Assembly: GCA_041753575.1 (NCBI GenBank)
Contig: JBGSUA010000048.1
Location: forward strand, 1 to 64,000
DNA: 64,000 nucleotides
Origin: CG2-30-51-40 sp041753575
GTDB taxonomy: Bacteria > Desulfobacterota > DSM-4660 > Desulfatiglandales > Desulfatiglandaceae
Direction: 5' to 3'
Each line of letters opens with the position of its first letter. Position 1 is the first letter of the stretch. A model generated the notes under the pieces. The model ran no database searches. It was given only the letters and a program-made list of their open reading frames with translations, and was not told the origin of the DNA. Shown in pieces: positions 1 through 8,501 of the stretch. Position numbers and translations under genes: made by a program.

Positions 1-30
1 GTCGGCCATGATAAGCATTCTCTGCTGAGG

Positions 31-1425
31 ATGATCCCAAAGGTGGACCGCCTTATGCTGGAGCCGTCGCTCTTGAATGCCGAAAGGCGAAATCCGAGGC
101 ATCTGATACAAAGAGCTGTGACCCAGGTGCTCGATGAGTTCAGAGATGGGATCATGGCCGGCGGAATCACGCAAGATTCCTTACTGAGCATTGAAAATGT
201 TTCGGGGAGGGTCATTGAAAGGCTCAATACAATATCAAGGCCAAGCCTGAGGCCCCTCATCAACGCGACAGGGGTCGTGGTTCACACAAACCTGGGAAGA
301 TCAATCCTTGCCAAGAGGGTTCTAAAAAAGCTCAAAGAGCTTTCGGCAGGCTACAGCAACCTCGAATATGATCTCAGCGAGGGGAAGAGAGGCAGCCGCT
401 ACGTCCATGTTGAAGAGATCCTCAGGGAACTCACATCCGCGGAAGCGGCCATGGTTGTGAACAATAATGCCGCAGCCGTGCTTCTGGCGCTTGATACAAT
501 AGCAAGAGGTAAAGAAGTTATTGTATCGCGTGGTCAGTTGGTTGAGATAGGCGGGTCATTCCGGGTTCCCGAGGTCATGAGGAAAAGCGGGGCTTGTATG
601 GTTGAGGTAGGCACCACCAACAAGACGCACCTCAAGGACTACGAGGGGGCGATAACTGATGCAACGGGCATGCTGCTGAAGGTTCACACAAGCAACTACC
701 AGATAATAGGTTTCACCAAAGAGGTTCCGCTCTCCGAACTGTCCGCGCTGGGAAAAAGACACGGCATCCCTGTGATGGAAGATCTTGGAAGCGGCTGTTT
801 CATTGATTTTTCCGAATACGGTATGGCCAAAGAACCAACGGTTCAGGAAGTTCTGAGAGCTGGAGCAGACATTGTCACCTTCAGTGGCGACAAGCTTCTA
901 GGTGGGCCTCAGGCCGGAATAATCCTCGGCAGAAAAGACCTGGTCGAGGCGATCAGGAAAAACCAGCTCACACGCGCTTTGCGCATTGACAAGATGACGC
1001 TGGTTGCTCTTGAGGAAACTCTGCGCCTTTACAGAGACCGCCGGAAGGCTGTAAAGGAGATCCCGACCCTGAGAATGATATTTACTCCCTACAAGATCCT
1101 TGCCTCCAGAGCGGAAAGACTGAAAAAAATGGCAGGGCAGCTCCGGGATGATAATTTCTCCATAGAGATAATGAACGGGTCTTCAAAGGTGGGGGGAGGG
1201 GCACTTCCAGCCCTCGAACTTCCTACAAGACTGCTATGCCTTTTGCCCGCGAAGCTTTCAGCCGCCAGAATGGAAGTCATACTCAGAGGAAACGATCCCC
1301 CGATAATCGCAAGGGTGGAAAAGGGCAGGGTGGTCTTGGATGTCAGAACCATAAACGTATCGGAACTGGAAATTGTTGCTCTGGCCCTGGAAAGGCTTTC
1401 AAAAATCGGCCTTCAGGATCTATGA
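31..1425 (+). CDS. selA: L-seryl-tRNA(Sec) selenium transferase
   Basis: PLP enzyme that turns seryl-tRNA(Sec) into selenocysteinyl-tRNA(Sec) with selenophosphate; cytoplasmic. At 464 aa it is the length usual for the family. Visible marks are the N-terminal IPKVDRL segment (residues 2-8), the NATGVVVHTNLGRS stretch (about 78-91) and SGDKLLGGPQAG, whose lysine (K288) is the expected PLP Schiff-base residue. The chosen ATG keeps the conserved N-terminal segment but has only GAGG directly before it; ATG at 54 has a better spaced AGGTGG but would cut that segment. No selB, selD or selC lies in the window, although selB could be just upstream. Its presence explains the three in-frame TGA genes at 12.7, 38.2 and 53.4 kb. 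Confidence 0.96.
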   Translation: MIPKVDRLMLEPSLLNAERRNPRHLIQRAVTQVLDEFRDGIMAGGITQDSLLSIENVSGRVIERLNTISRPSLRPLINATGVVVHTNLGRSILAKRVLKKLKELSAGYSNLEYDLSEGKRGSRYVHVEEILRELTSAEAAMVVNNNAAAVLLALDTIARGKEVIVSRGQLVEIGGSFRVPEVMRKSGACMVEVGTTNKTHLKDYEGAITDATGMLLKVHTSNYQIIGFTKEVPLSELSALGKRHGIPVMEDLGSGCFIDFSEYGMAKEPTVQEVLRAGADIVTFSGDKLLGGPQAGIILGRKDLVEAIRKNQLTRALRIDKMTLVALEETLRLYRDRRKAVKEIPTLRMIFTPYKILASRAERLKKMAGQLRDDNFSIEIMNGSSKVGGGALPALELPTRLLCLLPAKLSAARMEVILRGNDPPIIARVEKGRVVLDVRTINVSELEIVALALERLSKIGLQDL

Positions 1426-1460
1426 ACTCGCAAAAATTTAAAAATTGGGACGGTGAAGCA

Positions 1461-1489
1461 TTGACAATGGGTATGTAAGCCCATATTTT
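1461..1489 (+). promoter_or_regulatory. Possible sigma70 promoter before gmhA
   Basis: TTGACA (1461-1466), a 17-nt spacer and TATTTT (1484-1489) lie 44 bases before gmhA. The same stretch holds ATGGG/CCCAT (1467-1471/1480-1484) followed by a run of T, so it could instead be a weak intrinsic terminator for selA. The sequence alone does not decide between the two. Confidence 0.4.
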
Positions 1490-1532
1490 TTTGGATTGAA
1501 AGGCTTTTTCATTTTTATACCGGTATAATGAG

Positions 1533-2120
1533 ATGGAAGACATAGTTCGAAAGATTTATGCGGATTCGGTCAGGGTGGGGCGATCTTTTATAGAAGAAAA
1601 TGCGACTAATATCGTGCTTGCCGCCCAAAAAATCGCTCAGGCATTTACTAATGACCGAAAGCTTCTTCTGTGCGGAAACGGCGGAAGTGCGGCCGATGCC
1701 CAGCATATTGCCGCTGAATTCGTGAACCGTTTTCAACTCGAAAGGCCTCCACTTCCGGCGATTGCCCTCACGACGGATACCTCCATAATCACCAGCATCG
1801 GCAACGATTACTCCTTTGACCAGATCTTCTCAAAGCAGATAAAGGCGAACGGCTCTGACGGCGATGTGCTCCTTGCCATCAGCACAAGCGGCAATTCAAA
1901 AAATGTCGTGGAGGCCGTAAACTCGGCCCTCAAGAGGAATATTTACACCATAGGACTCCTTGGAGGAGACGGAGGAGCGTTGAAGCCCCTTGTTCATCTT
2001 CCCCTGATCGCAGCGGATAGAGTAACGGCAAGGATCCAGGAGTCTCATATACTTGCCGGCCATATCATCTGTTACCTGACGGACTATATCCTCTTTGAAA
2101 GACGCCACCCCGGAGATTAG
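1533..2120 (+). CDS. gmhA: Phosphoheptose isomerase (SIS domain)
   Basis: Converts sedoheptulose 7-phosphate to D-glycero-D-manno-heptose 7-phosphate, the first step to the heptose of the LPS inner core. 195 aa, one SIS domain filling the protein. Family marks: CGNGGSAADAQHIAAEFVNRF (sugar-phosphate loop with acid and base residues, about 48-68), TTDTSIITSIGND, and STSGNSKNV (about 114-122). It implies an LPS-bearing outer membrane. The rest of the ADP-heptose pathway is not in the window. It is separated from selA by 107 bases and followed after 9 bases by the deoxyhypusine-synthase-like gene, so the two are probably co-transcribed. Confidence 0.93.
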   Translation: MEDIVRKIYADSVRVGRSFIEENATNIVLAAQKIAQAFTNDRKLLLCGNGGSAADAQHIAAEFVNRFQLERPPLPAIALTTDTSIITSIGNDYSFDQIFSKQIKANGSDGDVLLAISTSGNSKNVVEAVNSALKRNIYTIGLLGGDGGALKPLVHLPLIAADRVTARIQESHILAGHIICYLTDYILFERRHPGD

Positions 2121-2129
2121 AGAGATCCC

Positions 2130-3107
2130 ATGAAAGAAATAGAGCCTATCTCCCTGGATGATGTGAAATGCTATCCGCTTTCTGAAAGAAGGAGTCTTGT
2201 AACTTCCGAATCCTTTGCCTCCAGGTGGGAAAAAGGGGGCAGCCTTGGCGAGTGGCTTAAGAGGCTTCCCCGGATGCTTGCAGCGAGGGATTTTATTGAG
2301 GTTACTGAGCGGATCGCAAATGCCGCTTCTGAAAAAAGAACCGTCATCCTTGCCATGGGCGCCCATCCTATAAAGGTAGGACTGAGCCCGATACTAATTG
2401 ATCTTATGAGGAAAGGCATCATTTCCGCTGTCGCCTTGAACGGAGCCGGAATAATTCACGATTCCGAGGTGGCCATGGTGGGAAGGACTTCCGAGGATGT
2501 CGCAGAGGGACTGGGCCGCGGTCGCTTTGGAATGGCAGAAGAAACCGGGAGGATACTCAATCAGGCGATCACAAGAGGCGCAGAGAAAGGCTGGGGGCTG
2601 GGAAAATCCGTGGGAACAGCGCTCTTGGAGGCCGATTTCCCGTTTAATGAGTTAAGCGTTCTCGCAACCGCCTGCAAGATGGGGGTGCCGGTAACGGTTC
2701 ACGTAGCGATAGGAACAGACATAATTCATGTCCATCCCACGGCTGACGGCGCCGCCACAGGCAAGACCTCCCATACGGACTTCAGGATATTTGCCCGAAT
2801 GGTTTCAACCCTCAATGGAGGAGTGTTCATTAATCTCGGATCTGCGGTGATATTGCCGGAGGTCTTTCTCAAGGCACTTACTCTGGTAAGGAACCTTGGA
2901 TATGAAGTGGATGATTTTACAACAGTCAATATGGATTTTATAAGGCACTACAGACCCATGACAAATGTTGTCAACCGCCCGGGGGGTAAGGGTTACAATT
3001 TAACCGGCCATCATGAGTTGATGTTCCCCCTGCTCGCTGCGGCGGTCATGGAAAAGCTGGGTGCCGATTATTTTGAAGAAAAGGAGTTATTGGATGCCCA
3101 TATATGA
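2130..3107 (+). CDS. Deoxyhypusine synthase-like protein
   Basis: 325 aa. The core resembles deoxyhypusine synthase: GAHPIKVGLSP (about 77-87), ALNGAGIIHDSEVAM, GRTSEDVAEGL, GRFGMAEETG and, later, GTDIIHVHPTADGAA and GSAVILPEVFLKAL. In eukaryotes and archaea that fold moves aminobutyl from spermidine to a lysine of eIF5A/aIF5A. Bacteria have no such substrate, and the C-terminal part here reads GGKGYNLTGHHELM rather than the usual lysine-containing KHH segment, so the reaction is unknown; bacterial relatives include polyamine enzymes. It sits 9 bases after gmhA and overlaps the following zinc-ribbon gene by 14 bases. Assignment to the fold is fairly sure, the function is not. Confidence 0.7.
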   Translation: MKEIEPISLDDVKCYPLSERRSLVTSESFASRWEKGGSLGEWLKRLPRMLAARDFIEVTERIANAASEKRTVILAMGAHPIKVGLSPILIDLMRKGIISAVALNGAGIIHDSEVAMVGRTSEDVAEGLGRGRFGMAEETGRILNQAITRGAEKGWGLGKSVGTALLEADFPFNELSVLATACKMGVPVTVHVAIGTDIIHVHPTADGAATGKTSHTDFRIFARMVSTLNGGVFINLGSAVILPEVFLKALTLVRNLGYEVDDFTTVNMDFIRHYRPMTNVVNRPGGKGYNLTGHHELMFPLLAAAVMEKLGADYFEEKELLDAHI

Positions 3108-3312
3108 GTTTAAATGCAAGGACTGCGGCAAGAACTTTGAAGCGCTTGTGATAGGGTCGAGAGAAGACATTGATTGCCCGCAATGCAAAGGCACATCTCT
3201 TGAAAGGCTTATGTCTGCCTGCGCCTTTAAGAGCGGCGGCAGTTTTACGCCTGCCACAGGCTCTTCGGGATGCTCGACCTGCGGAAGCCACAACTGCAGC
3301 ACCTGCCACTGA
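3094..3312 (+). CDS. FmdB-type zinc ribbon protein
   Basis: Small putative regulatory protein of the FmdB/CxxC_CxxC_SSSS type, 72 aa. The start MPIYEFKCKDCG is typical for the family; ATG 3094 has AAGGAG seven bases before it, which favours it over the in-frame ATG at 3061. Two CxxC pairs (CKDCG and CPQCKG) can bind one zinc. The tail is Ser/Gly rich and adds further cysteines (CSTCGSHNCSTCH), which is more than many relatives have. It overlaps the end of the preceding gene by 14 bases. Role unknown. A second FmdB protein lies at 12.9 kb on the other strand. Confidence 0.88.
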   Translation: MPIYEFKCKDCGKNFEALVIGSREDIDCPQCKGTSLERLMSACAFKSGGSFTPATGSSGCSTCGSHNCSTCH

Positions 3313-3331
3313 TTAAAAAGGGAGAAGCAAT

Positions 3332-3823
3332 TTGCAACGGGTGGGATTCGGATATGACGCGCATCGGCTTGAGGCGGGAAGGGCGCTCGTGCTTGGAGGG
3401 GTCACTATTCCCCATCATCTCGGCCTTGCAGGACATTCCGACGCTGATGTGCTCATCCATGCCATAGTTGACGCCGTCATAGGCGCTCTGGGAAAGGGAG
3501 ATATCGGCACTCACTTCCCTGATACCGATGAGGTTTACAGGGATGTCTCAAGCTCCCTGTTCCTTGAAAGGGTCGCTTCGTGGATAAAAGATGAAGGCAT
3601 GGTTCTGAACAATATTGACGCTACCATTATCGCTCAACGGCCGAGGCTCTCTCCTTACGCGGAACAGATGAGAAAGAGCCTTGCAGATATGCTTTCAGTA
3701 AAAGAGGCGCAGATCAACATAAAGGCCAAGACAACAGAGGGCATGGGCTTTTGCGGAAGAGAAGAGGGTATTTCGGCCTATGCCGTGGTAAGTCTGGAGA
3801 GGTTAAATCCGGTGCGTGCCTGA
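3332..3823 (+). CDS. ispF: 2-C-methyl-D-erythritol 2,4-cyclodiphosphate synthase
   Basis: Makes the cyclic diphosphate in the MEP pathway to isoprenoids. 163 aa, one IspF domain; the trimeric enzyme carries a metal bound by the D and H of GYDAHRL (D8, H10) and the H of AGHSDADVLIHA (about H42). KAKTTEGMGFCGREEGI near the C-terminus is the CDP/diphosphate loop. The start is TTG at 3332, with AAGGGAG about seven bases upstream; no ATG lies before the conserved VGFGYDAH. It is 19 bases after the zinc-ribbon gene and appears to close the operon. No ispD is visible. Confidence 0.95.
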   Translation: MQRVGFGYDAHRLEAGRALVLGGVTIPHHLGLAGHSDADVLIHAIVDAVIGALGKGDIGTHFPDTDEVYRDVSSSLFLERVASWIKDEGMVLNNIDATIIAQRPRLSPYAEQMRKSLADMLSVKEAQINIKAKTTEGMGFCGREEGISAYAVVSLERLNPVRA

Positions 3824-3949
3824 GCCGATAATCGCCCTCAGGTAGAAGAATTTTTCTTATGCCGCATGAAGAAACCTCTTGCTACAGGCTGAAAAAGGCC
3901 TTACAATCCGCAAACTGATCTCGCCCATCAATCAAGACAGGGGGATAAA

Positions 3950-5689
3950 ATGACTTCTCCATGGATGAAGAGCTCCCGGTGGCCCTCGGGTGTGCCTCAC
4001 GAAGTCAGGGGTTTTGAAAAACCCCTATTTTCAATCCTGGACGATGCGGCAAAGAATTATGGTAACAAAACATATACCATATTTGCCGATGCCTCCAGAA
4101 CCTTCTCACAAGTTCATGATACCGCAAACAGGATCGCCGGCTTTCTTCTGTCACGAGGAATTCGCAAGGGCGACAGAGTAGCTATCTTTCTTCCCAACCT
4201 CCCTCATTATCCACCCATTTTTTTCGGCATAATCAAGGCCGGGGCTGTAGCCGTAACCTGCAATCCCCTTTACAAGCCCTCTGAGCTTAATTTGCAGCTT
4301 TCAGACTGCGGGGCCAAAGCCGTATTTGTGATGGATCATCCGCAGTTCTACCCGATAGCGCTCGAGGCCATAAAAGGAACGAAAGTTGAGACAGTAGTCA
4401 TTTGCGGCGTTAAGTCATATCTGCCGGCGCTAAAGGGGGTAATAGGCTCGCTACTGGGAAAAATCCCCAAGGCTGAAAGCCATGAACCAGGGCACTTTCT
4501 TTTCGACGACGCAGTCAGATCTAAATCACCGTCCTCGCCGGCCGTTAAGATTGACCCCTTAAATGATGCTGCACTCATAATCTACACCGGAGGCACAACC
4601 GGAATTCCAAAGGGAGCAGTGCTTACCCATTCAAACATCATGTCCAACCTAATGTCCATGGAAGAATGGGTAAGGATCCCCAAAGAGCCGGGAGACCCAG
4701 GTCAGAAAATTGAAAAGGGCGGGGCACACACTTACCTCGGAGTATTGCCCTGGTATCACAGTTTCGGACTGAGTCTGGTTATGCTGATGAGTTGCGTCAC
4801 CGCCTCAAAACTGATTTGCATACCTGATCCGAGGGCGGGCAAGCCTCCATTTACGGATGTTCTCAGGGCCATAGAGAAATACCGTGTGACAGTCGTTGTA
4901 GCCGTACCTACGATATATTCGGCAATCGTAAATCACCCCTTGACTGCCAAGTTCGATCTTTCTTCGATAGTGGGATGCGGTTCAGGCGCGGCCCCGCTCC
5001 CTTTAGAGGTAATCAAACAGTTCGAGCAAAGAACCGGAGCCGTAATCTTTGAAGGTTATGGCTTGACAGAGACTTCCCCTGTACTCACCATGAATCCCAC
5101 AAACCTGGAGCAAAGGAAGATAGGCTCAGTAGGGCTTCCTTTCATAAACACCGATATAAAGATCGTGGATCTGGAAACCGGAGTCAACGAACTTCCCCTT
5201 GGACAGGACGGAGAGATAGCAGCCTCCGGACCTCAGATAATGCAGGGTTACTGGAAAAAGCCTGAAGCCGATGAAGGGGTATTTCGTACTATTGAGGGCA
5301 AGCGGTATTTCCTTACAGGCGACATTGGCCATATTGATGAGGATGGATTCGTCACAATAACGGACAGGAAAAAAGACATGATCATCGTCGGTGGATTTAA
5401 TGTATATCCTAAAGAGGTTGAGGAGGTCCTCTTTAACCATCCAAAGGTTGCTCAAGCGGCTGTGACAGGCATCCCTGATTCTCATACCGGTGAGGCGGTC
5501 AAGGCCTTCATCCAGCTTAAACCCGGCATGCACGGTACTGAGGAAGAGTTCCTGGAGTTCTGTAAAGAGCATATGGCAGGTTACAAAAGACCCCATAAGA
5601 TAGAGTTCAGGGAGGCTTTACCCACTTCTGTCGTGGGGAAGGTGCTCCGGCGAGTGTTGAGAGACGAGGAGTACAAGAAGGCCAAGTGA
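3950..5689 (+). CDS. Long-chain acyl-CoA ligase (AMP-forming)
   Basis: 579-aa member of the ANL adenylating family, closest in style to FadD. It activates a carboxylic acid with ATP to acyl-AMP and then acyl-CoA. Motifs: YTGGTTGIPKGA (P-loop, about 211-222), GYGLTETSP, YFLTGDIGHID, DRKKDMIIVGGFNVYP (hinge) and the C-terminal lysine in GKVLRR. The substrate cannot be read from sequence. GGGGG at 3941 with the right distance supports the ATG. It stands alone between ispF and HU, with a hairpin after its stop. Together with hbd and the ligase at 11 kb it points to fatty or aromatic acid use. Confidence 0.88.
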   Translation: MTSPWMKSSRWPSGVPHEVRGFEKPLFSILDDAAKNYGNKTYTIFADASRTFSQVHDTANRIAGFLLSRGIRKGDRVAIFLPNLPHYPPIFFGIIKAGAVAVTCNPLYKPSELNLQLSDCGAKAVFVMDHPQFYPIALEAIKGTKVETVVICGVKSYLPALKGVIGSLLGKIPKAESHEPGHFLFDDAVRSKSPSSPAVKIDPLNDAALIIYTGGTTGIPKGAVLTHSNIMSNLMSMEEWVRIPKEPGDPGQKIEKGGAHTYLGVLPWYHSFGLSLVMLMSCVTASKLICIPDPRAGKPPFTDVLRAIEKYRVTVVVAVPTIYSAIVNHPLTAKFDLSSIVGCGSGAAPLPLEVIKQFEQRTGAVIFEGYGLTETSPVLTMNPTNLEQRKIGSVGLPFINTDIKIVDLETGVNELPLGQDGEIAASGPQIMQGYWKKPEADEGVFRTIEGKRYFLTGDIGHIDEDGFVTITDRKKDMIIVGGFNVYPKEVEEVLFNHPKVAQAAVTGIPDSHTGEAVKAFIQLKPGMHGTEEEFLEFCKEHMAGYKRPHKIEFREALPTSVVGKVLRRVLRDEEYKKAK

Positions 5690-5691
5690 GT

Positions 5692-5719
5692 CCCCCTGAT
5701 TTCGTGAATACGGAAGCAG
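5692..5719 (+). terminator. Hairpin after acyl-CoA ligase
   Basis: CCCCTG pairs with CAGGGG around an inner TTCGT/ACGGAA stem and a GAAT loop, directly after the stop codon. No T run follows, so it may act as a 3' end stabiliser or Rho-aided terminator rather than a classic intrinsic one. Confidence 0.4.
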
Positions 5720-5791
5720 GGGAGTTGGGTTGGAAAAGGGTGGGATTTCCAATGATACATAACTTCAACAGGGAGGAAAGGAGACTTACGT

Positions 5792-6061
5792 ATGAATAAG
5801 GGGGATCTGGTCAACGAGGTCGCAAAGGTAGTCAGCACCAAGAAGGAAGCTCAGGCGGCCGTAGAGTGTGTATTGAAGACTATCGGCGTTGCGTTGAAGA
5901 AGAAAGATACTGTTACACTTGTCGGATTCGGAACTTTTAAGGTAGATAAGAGAAAAGCCAGGAAGGGAAGAAATCCCAAGACCGGCGAAGAGATCAAGAT
6001 CAAGGCCAAAAACGTCCCGAAGTTTGTGGCGGGCAAGGCATTAAGGGAAGCAGTAAAATAG
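5792..6061 (+). CDS. HU/IHF family DNA-binding protein
   Basis: 89 aa, the normal length of an HU subunit. A dimeric nucleoid protein that bends DNA. The sequence shows the helical N-terminal part (MNKGDLVNEVAKVV), the GFGTF turn at about 46-50, the RNPKTGE arm tip (about 60-66) with the intercalating proline, and the KNVPKFVAGKALREAV end. ATG 5792 is preceded by AAGGAG at good distance. It is a single-gene unit, with a strong intrinsic terminator behind it. HU versus IHF cannot be split on this sequence alone; HU is the default. Confidence 0.95.
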   Translation: MNKGDLVNEVAKVVSTKKEAQAAVECVLKTIGVALKKKDTVTLVGFGTFKVDKRKARKGRNPKTGEEIKIKAKNVPKFVAGKALREAVK

Positions 6062-6079
6062 AAATCCGTAAAGAGAGAC

Positions 6080-6125
6080 AAAGGGCCTCCGCCTGCCCCC
6101 CACCGGAAGCGGAGCCCTTTCTTTA
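6080..6125 (+). terminator. Intrinsic terminator after HU gene
   Basis: AAAGGGC/CTCCGC pairs with GCGGAG/CCCTTT (6080-6092 with 6109-6120, one bulged C) and is followed by TTTCTTT. Confidence 0.8.
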
Positions 6126-6268
6126 AGCCAGGGACACTCACTGATCCTTTCTCCATGGCGTAAAATTTCAGCAGAAAGAAATCTAAAAGCTGCCCGCCGG
6201 AAGATGTATCCTAGCAACGCGGCTTGTTCCTTTTATACTTTGAGCATCTAAATAATGGAGGCGCAAAA

Positions 6269-7543
6269 ATGAGTAAGCAGGCTTTGAAGCTATTGAGTAT
6301 CGCGTTTTTCCTGACTCTGCTACCTGGTTTTTATTCCGTGTCTCATTCAAAAGAGCCGATAGTTCTTGGGGTCCCTACTTCCCTCGGATTCCTTGAAGGC
6401 AAAGAAGGTCTTGCGTGTGTTAACCTGGCTGTGGATGAGATAAACGCCGCAGGAGGCGTCAATGTCGCCGGAACCATGAGACCTTTTAAGGTTGTTGCTA
6501 TTGATTCCAGGGGCGCTGAGCCTGGGGTGCCGGTAGCTGAGGTCATAAAGGCCCATAAGAAGCTCATTCTCGAGGATGGGGCCAAATTCATAGTCTTCGG
6601 GTCATTTCGTTCGGAGGCCGCTATAGCGTGCATGGATCTGGTTTCTCAGTTTAAAATTCCCATGCTGCTCGGCACCGCCATGTCGCCTGAGATGCAGAAA
6701 AAGGTTACTGAGGACTACGACAGATATAAGCACACCTTCAGGGTATGCCTTAATGCCGTTTATCTCATAAAGTATCTTGGCGGCACTATGGCTTACCTGA
6801 ACAAGAAATTCGGCTTCAATAAGGTATTCATTATGGATCAGGACGTTGCCTGGGCTAGAAAGACCGGGGATCTGATGATAAGCATGGTCTTTGAAAAGAT
6901 GGGCTGGCAGGTGGTAGGCCGTCAGACCTATCCTACAGGCGCCTCCGACTTCTCATCAGGACTGATGAAGGCCAAGGCAGGAGGAGCCCAGGTTATTCTC
7001 CCTATATTTGACATGCCGCAGAGCGGAATTCTTGTAAAACAGTGGAATGCAATGAAGGTGCCCGCGCTGGTAGCCGGCTTTATCTCGCCCCTCGCCGGCC
7101 CCGCAGCATGGAAGACCTTTGACGAGAAAATAGACGGGGCCATAAACGCGATATTTGAGATCGGAAACGTTCCCGTGAAAAAGGTCCCCAAGTCGGCCGA
7201 GTTTTTTGACAAGTATGAGAAGCGATACGGCAAGCCTATAGAGGCCGGGCATTCTCCCGCCCCTGCCTATGAGATGGTTTACCTGCTTAAAGAAGCGATC
7301 GAGAGGGCCCGCACCGTTGATGGCGATGCCGTCGTTACTGAGCTTGAGAAGACCGACAGACAGGGCGCTATGGGCAGGATCAGATTCGGAAAAGACCATC
7401 AGGTGGTCTATGGCGAAGACCCGGCCGAGACCGCTATGGGCTGTATGATCCAGTGGCGGCAAGGGAAGAGAGTAGTGGTCTATCCTGAATCGGTGGCGGA
7501 AGGTGAGATAGCATTGCCTGAAGGCCTTAAGGCAGTTAAGTAA
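6269..7543 (+). CDS. livK: Branched-chain amino acid ABC transporter, substrate-binding protein
   Basis: Periplasmic binding protein (Leu/Ile/Val-binding fold, peripla_BP_6 type), 424 aa. The start at 6269 follows GGAGGCG and gives a clean Sec signal peptide (hydrophobic LLSIAFFLTLLPGFYSV, cut near SHSKEP). An in-frame ATG at 6224 would bury the signal and is less likely. The mature protein opens PIVLGVPTSLGFLEGKEG, as usual for the family. The ligand could be a branched-chain amino acid, an amide or an aromatic acid; many anaerobes use these systems for aromatic acids, and the ligases on either side would fit that. First gene of the livKHMGF operon. Confidence 0.88.
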   Translation: MSKQALKLLSIAFFLTLLPGFYSVSHSKEPIVLGVPTSLGFLEGKEGLACVNLAVDEINAAGGVNVAGTMRPFKVVAIDSRGAEPGVPVAEVIKAHKKLILEDGAKFIVFGSFRSEAAIACMDLVSQFKIPMLLGTAMSPEMQKKVTEDYDRYKHTFRVCLNAVYLIKYLGGTMAYLNKKFGFNKVFIMDQDVAWARKTGDLMISMVFEKMGWQVVGRQTYPTGASDFSSGLMKAKAGGAQVILPIFDMPQSGILVKQWNAMKVPALVAGFISPLAGPAAWKTFDEKIDGAINAIFEIGNVPVKKVPKSAEFFDKYEKRYGKPIEAGHSPAPAYEMVYLLKEAIERARTVDGDAVVTELEKTDRQGAMGRIRFGKDHQVVYGEDPAETAMGCMIQWRQGKRVVVYPESVAEGEIALPEGLKAVK

Positions 7544-7552
7544 GCAGAAGGT

Positions 7553-7588
7553 CCGGCCGCTATCCATGTCGCATGGATAACGGGCCGG
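7553..7588 (+). promoter_or_regulatory. Stable hairpin between livK and livH
   Basis: CCGGCC and TATCCATG pair with CATGGATA and GGCCGG around a TCG loop. There is no T run after it. Hairpins between a binding-protein gene and its permease genes commonly stabilise the upstream message, so the binding protein can be made in excess. That role is inferred. Confidence 0.55.
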
Positions 7589-7609
7589 CAAGACTCTCCG
7601 GAAGGCAAA

Positions 7610-8482
7610 ATGCTGCTCGGAACATTAATCTACGGCTTTGTAAACAGTTGTCTCCTGGCCCTTTTGGCCATGGGCTTCAATCTAACTTTCGGGATAAGCG
7701 GCGTGGCAAACTTCGCCTATGGCGCAATATACATCTTTTCCGGATTCACCGCTTGGATTTTTTTGAATTCTATCGGCCTTCCCTATGCTCTTTGCGTCAT
7801 CTCAGCAATAAGCCTGTCCGCCGGGCTTGGGGTATTGATTTACCATGTTGTCATAAAAAGGGTCAAAGGACTTGCCCTTTCAGAGGTCATGGCGACATTC
7901 GGCCTTGGTCTGGCCATAATGGAGCTGTTCAGGTATTTCGACTTTGTAGGATTCAAGTACACCCTCCCTAACCTTATAGAAGGCAGTGTCGCCATCGGAG
8001 ATGTTTACATAGATTATCAAAGGATTACTGTCATACTGGCAGCAATCGCTCTGACGGGATTTATTTATGTATTCACTCATCACACCAGAACCGGCCTTGC
8101 CTTCAGGGCGATTGCCCAGGATGAGCGCACAGCCCTCACCTTCGGTATAGACTCGGACCGTACTGCGGCATTGAGTATGGGCTTCGGTTCCGCCCTTGCC
8201 GCCGTTGCCGCCGTTGTGGTGCTTCCTCTGGGGACGATAGCCGTTGAGGGAGGTTATGACGTACTATTGAATGCGCTGGCGGTCTGCATCGTCGGCGGCC
8301 TTGGAAGCACAGTGGGAATTCTTGTTGCCAGCGTTTTGATCGGCTACGCGCAGACATTAACTGCCAACTATCTGGAGCCCCACTGGATGATGCTTGTAAG
8401 CCTCATTGCCATCGCCATTGTGCTGTGTATTAAGCCTTCCGGCATCTTCGGCCATCAAAAGGAACTTGAAGAGAGAATCTGA
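7610..8482 (+). CDS. livH: Branched-chain amino acid ABC transporter permease LivH
   Basis: 290-aa inner-membrane permease with about eight hydrophobic segments. Family marks are the opening GFVNSCLLALLAMGFNLTFGISGVANFAYGA-type region (residues 7-37) and AQDERTALTFGID plus NALAVCIVGGLGS near the C-terminus, the coupling region for the ATPases. It pairs with LivM to form the channel. It follows livK after a 66-base spacer that holds a strong hairpin. ATG 7610 has GGAAGG ahead of it. Confidence 0.92.
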   Translation: MLLGTLIYGFVNSCLLALLAMGFNLTFGISGVANFAYGAIYIFSGFTAWIFLNSIGLPYALCVISAISLSAGLGVLIYHVVIKRVKGLALSEVMATFGLGLAIMELFRYFDFVGFKYTLPNLIEGSVAIGDVYIDYQRITVILAAIALTGFIYVFTHHTRTGLAFRAIAQDERTALTFGIDSDRTAALSMGFGSALAAVAAVVVLPLGTIAVEGGYDVLLNALAVCIVGGLGSTVGILVASVLIGYAQTLTANYLEPHWMMLVSLIAIAIVLCIKPSGIFGHQKELEERI

Positions 8483-8501
8483 CGAGGCAATCCAAACCCT
8501 G

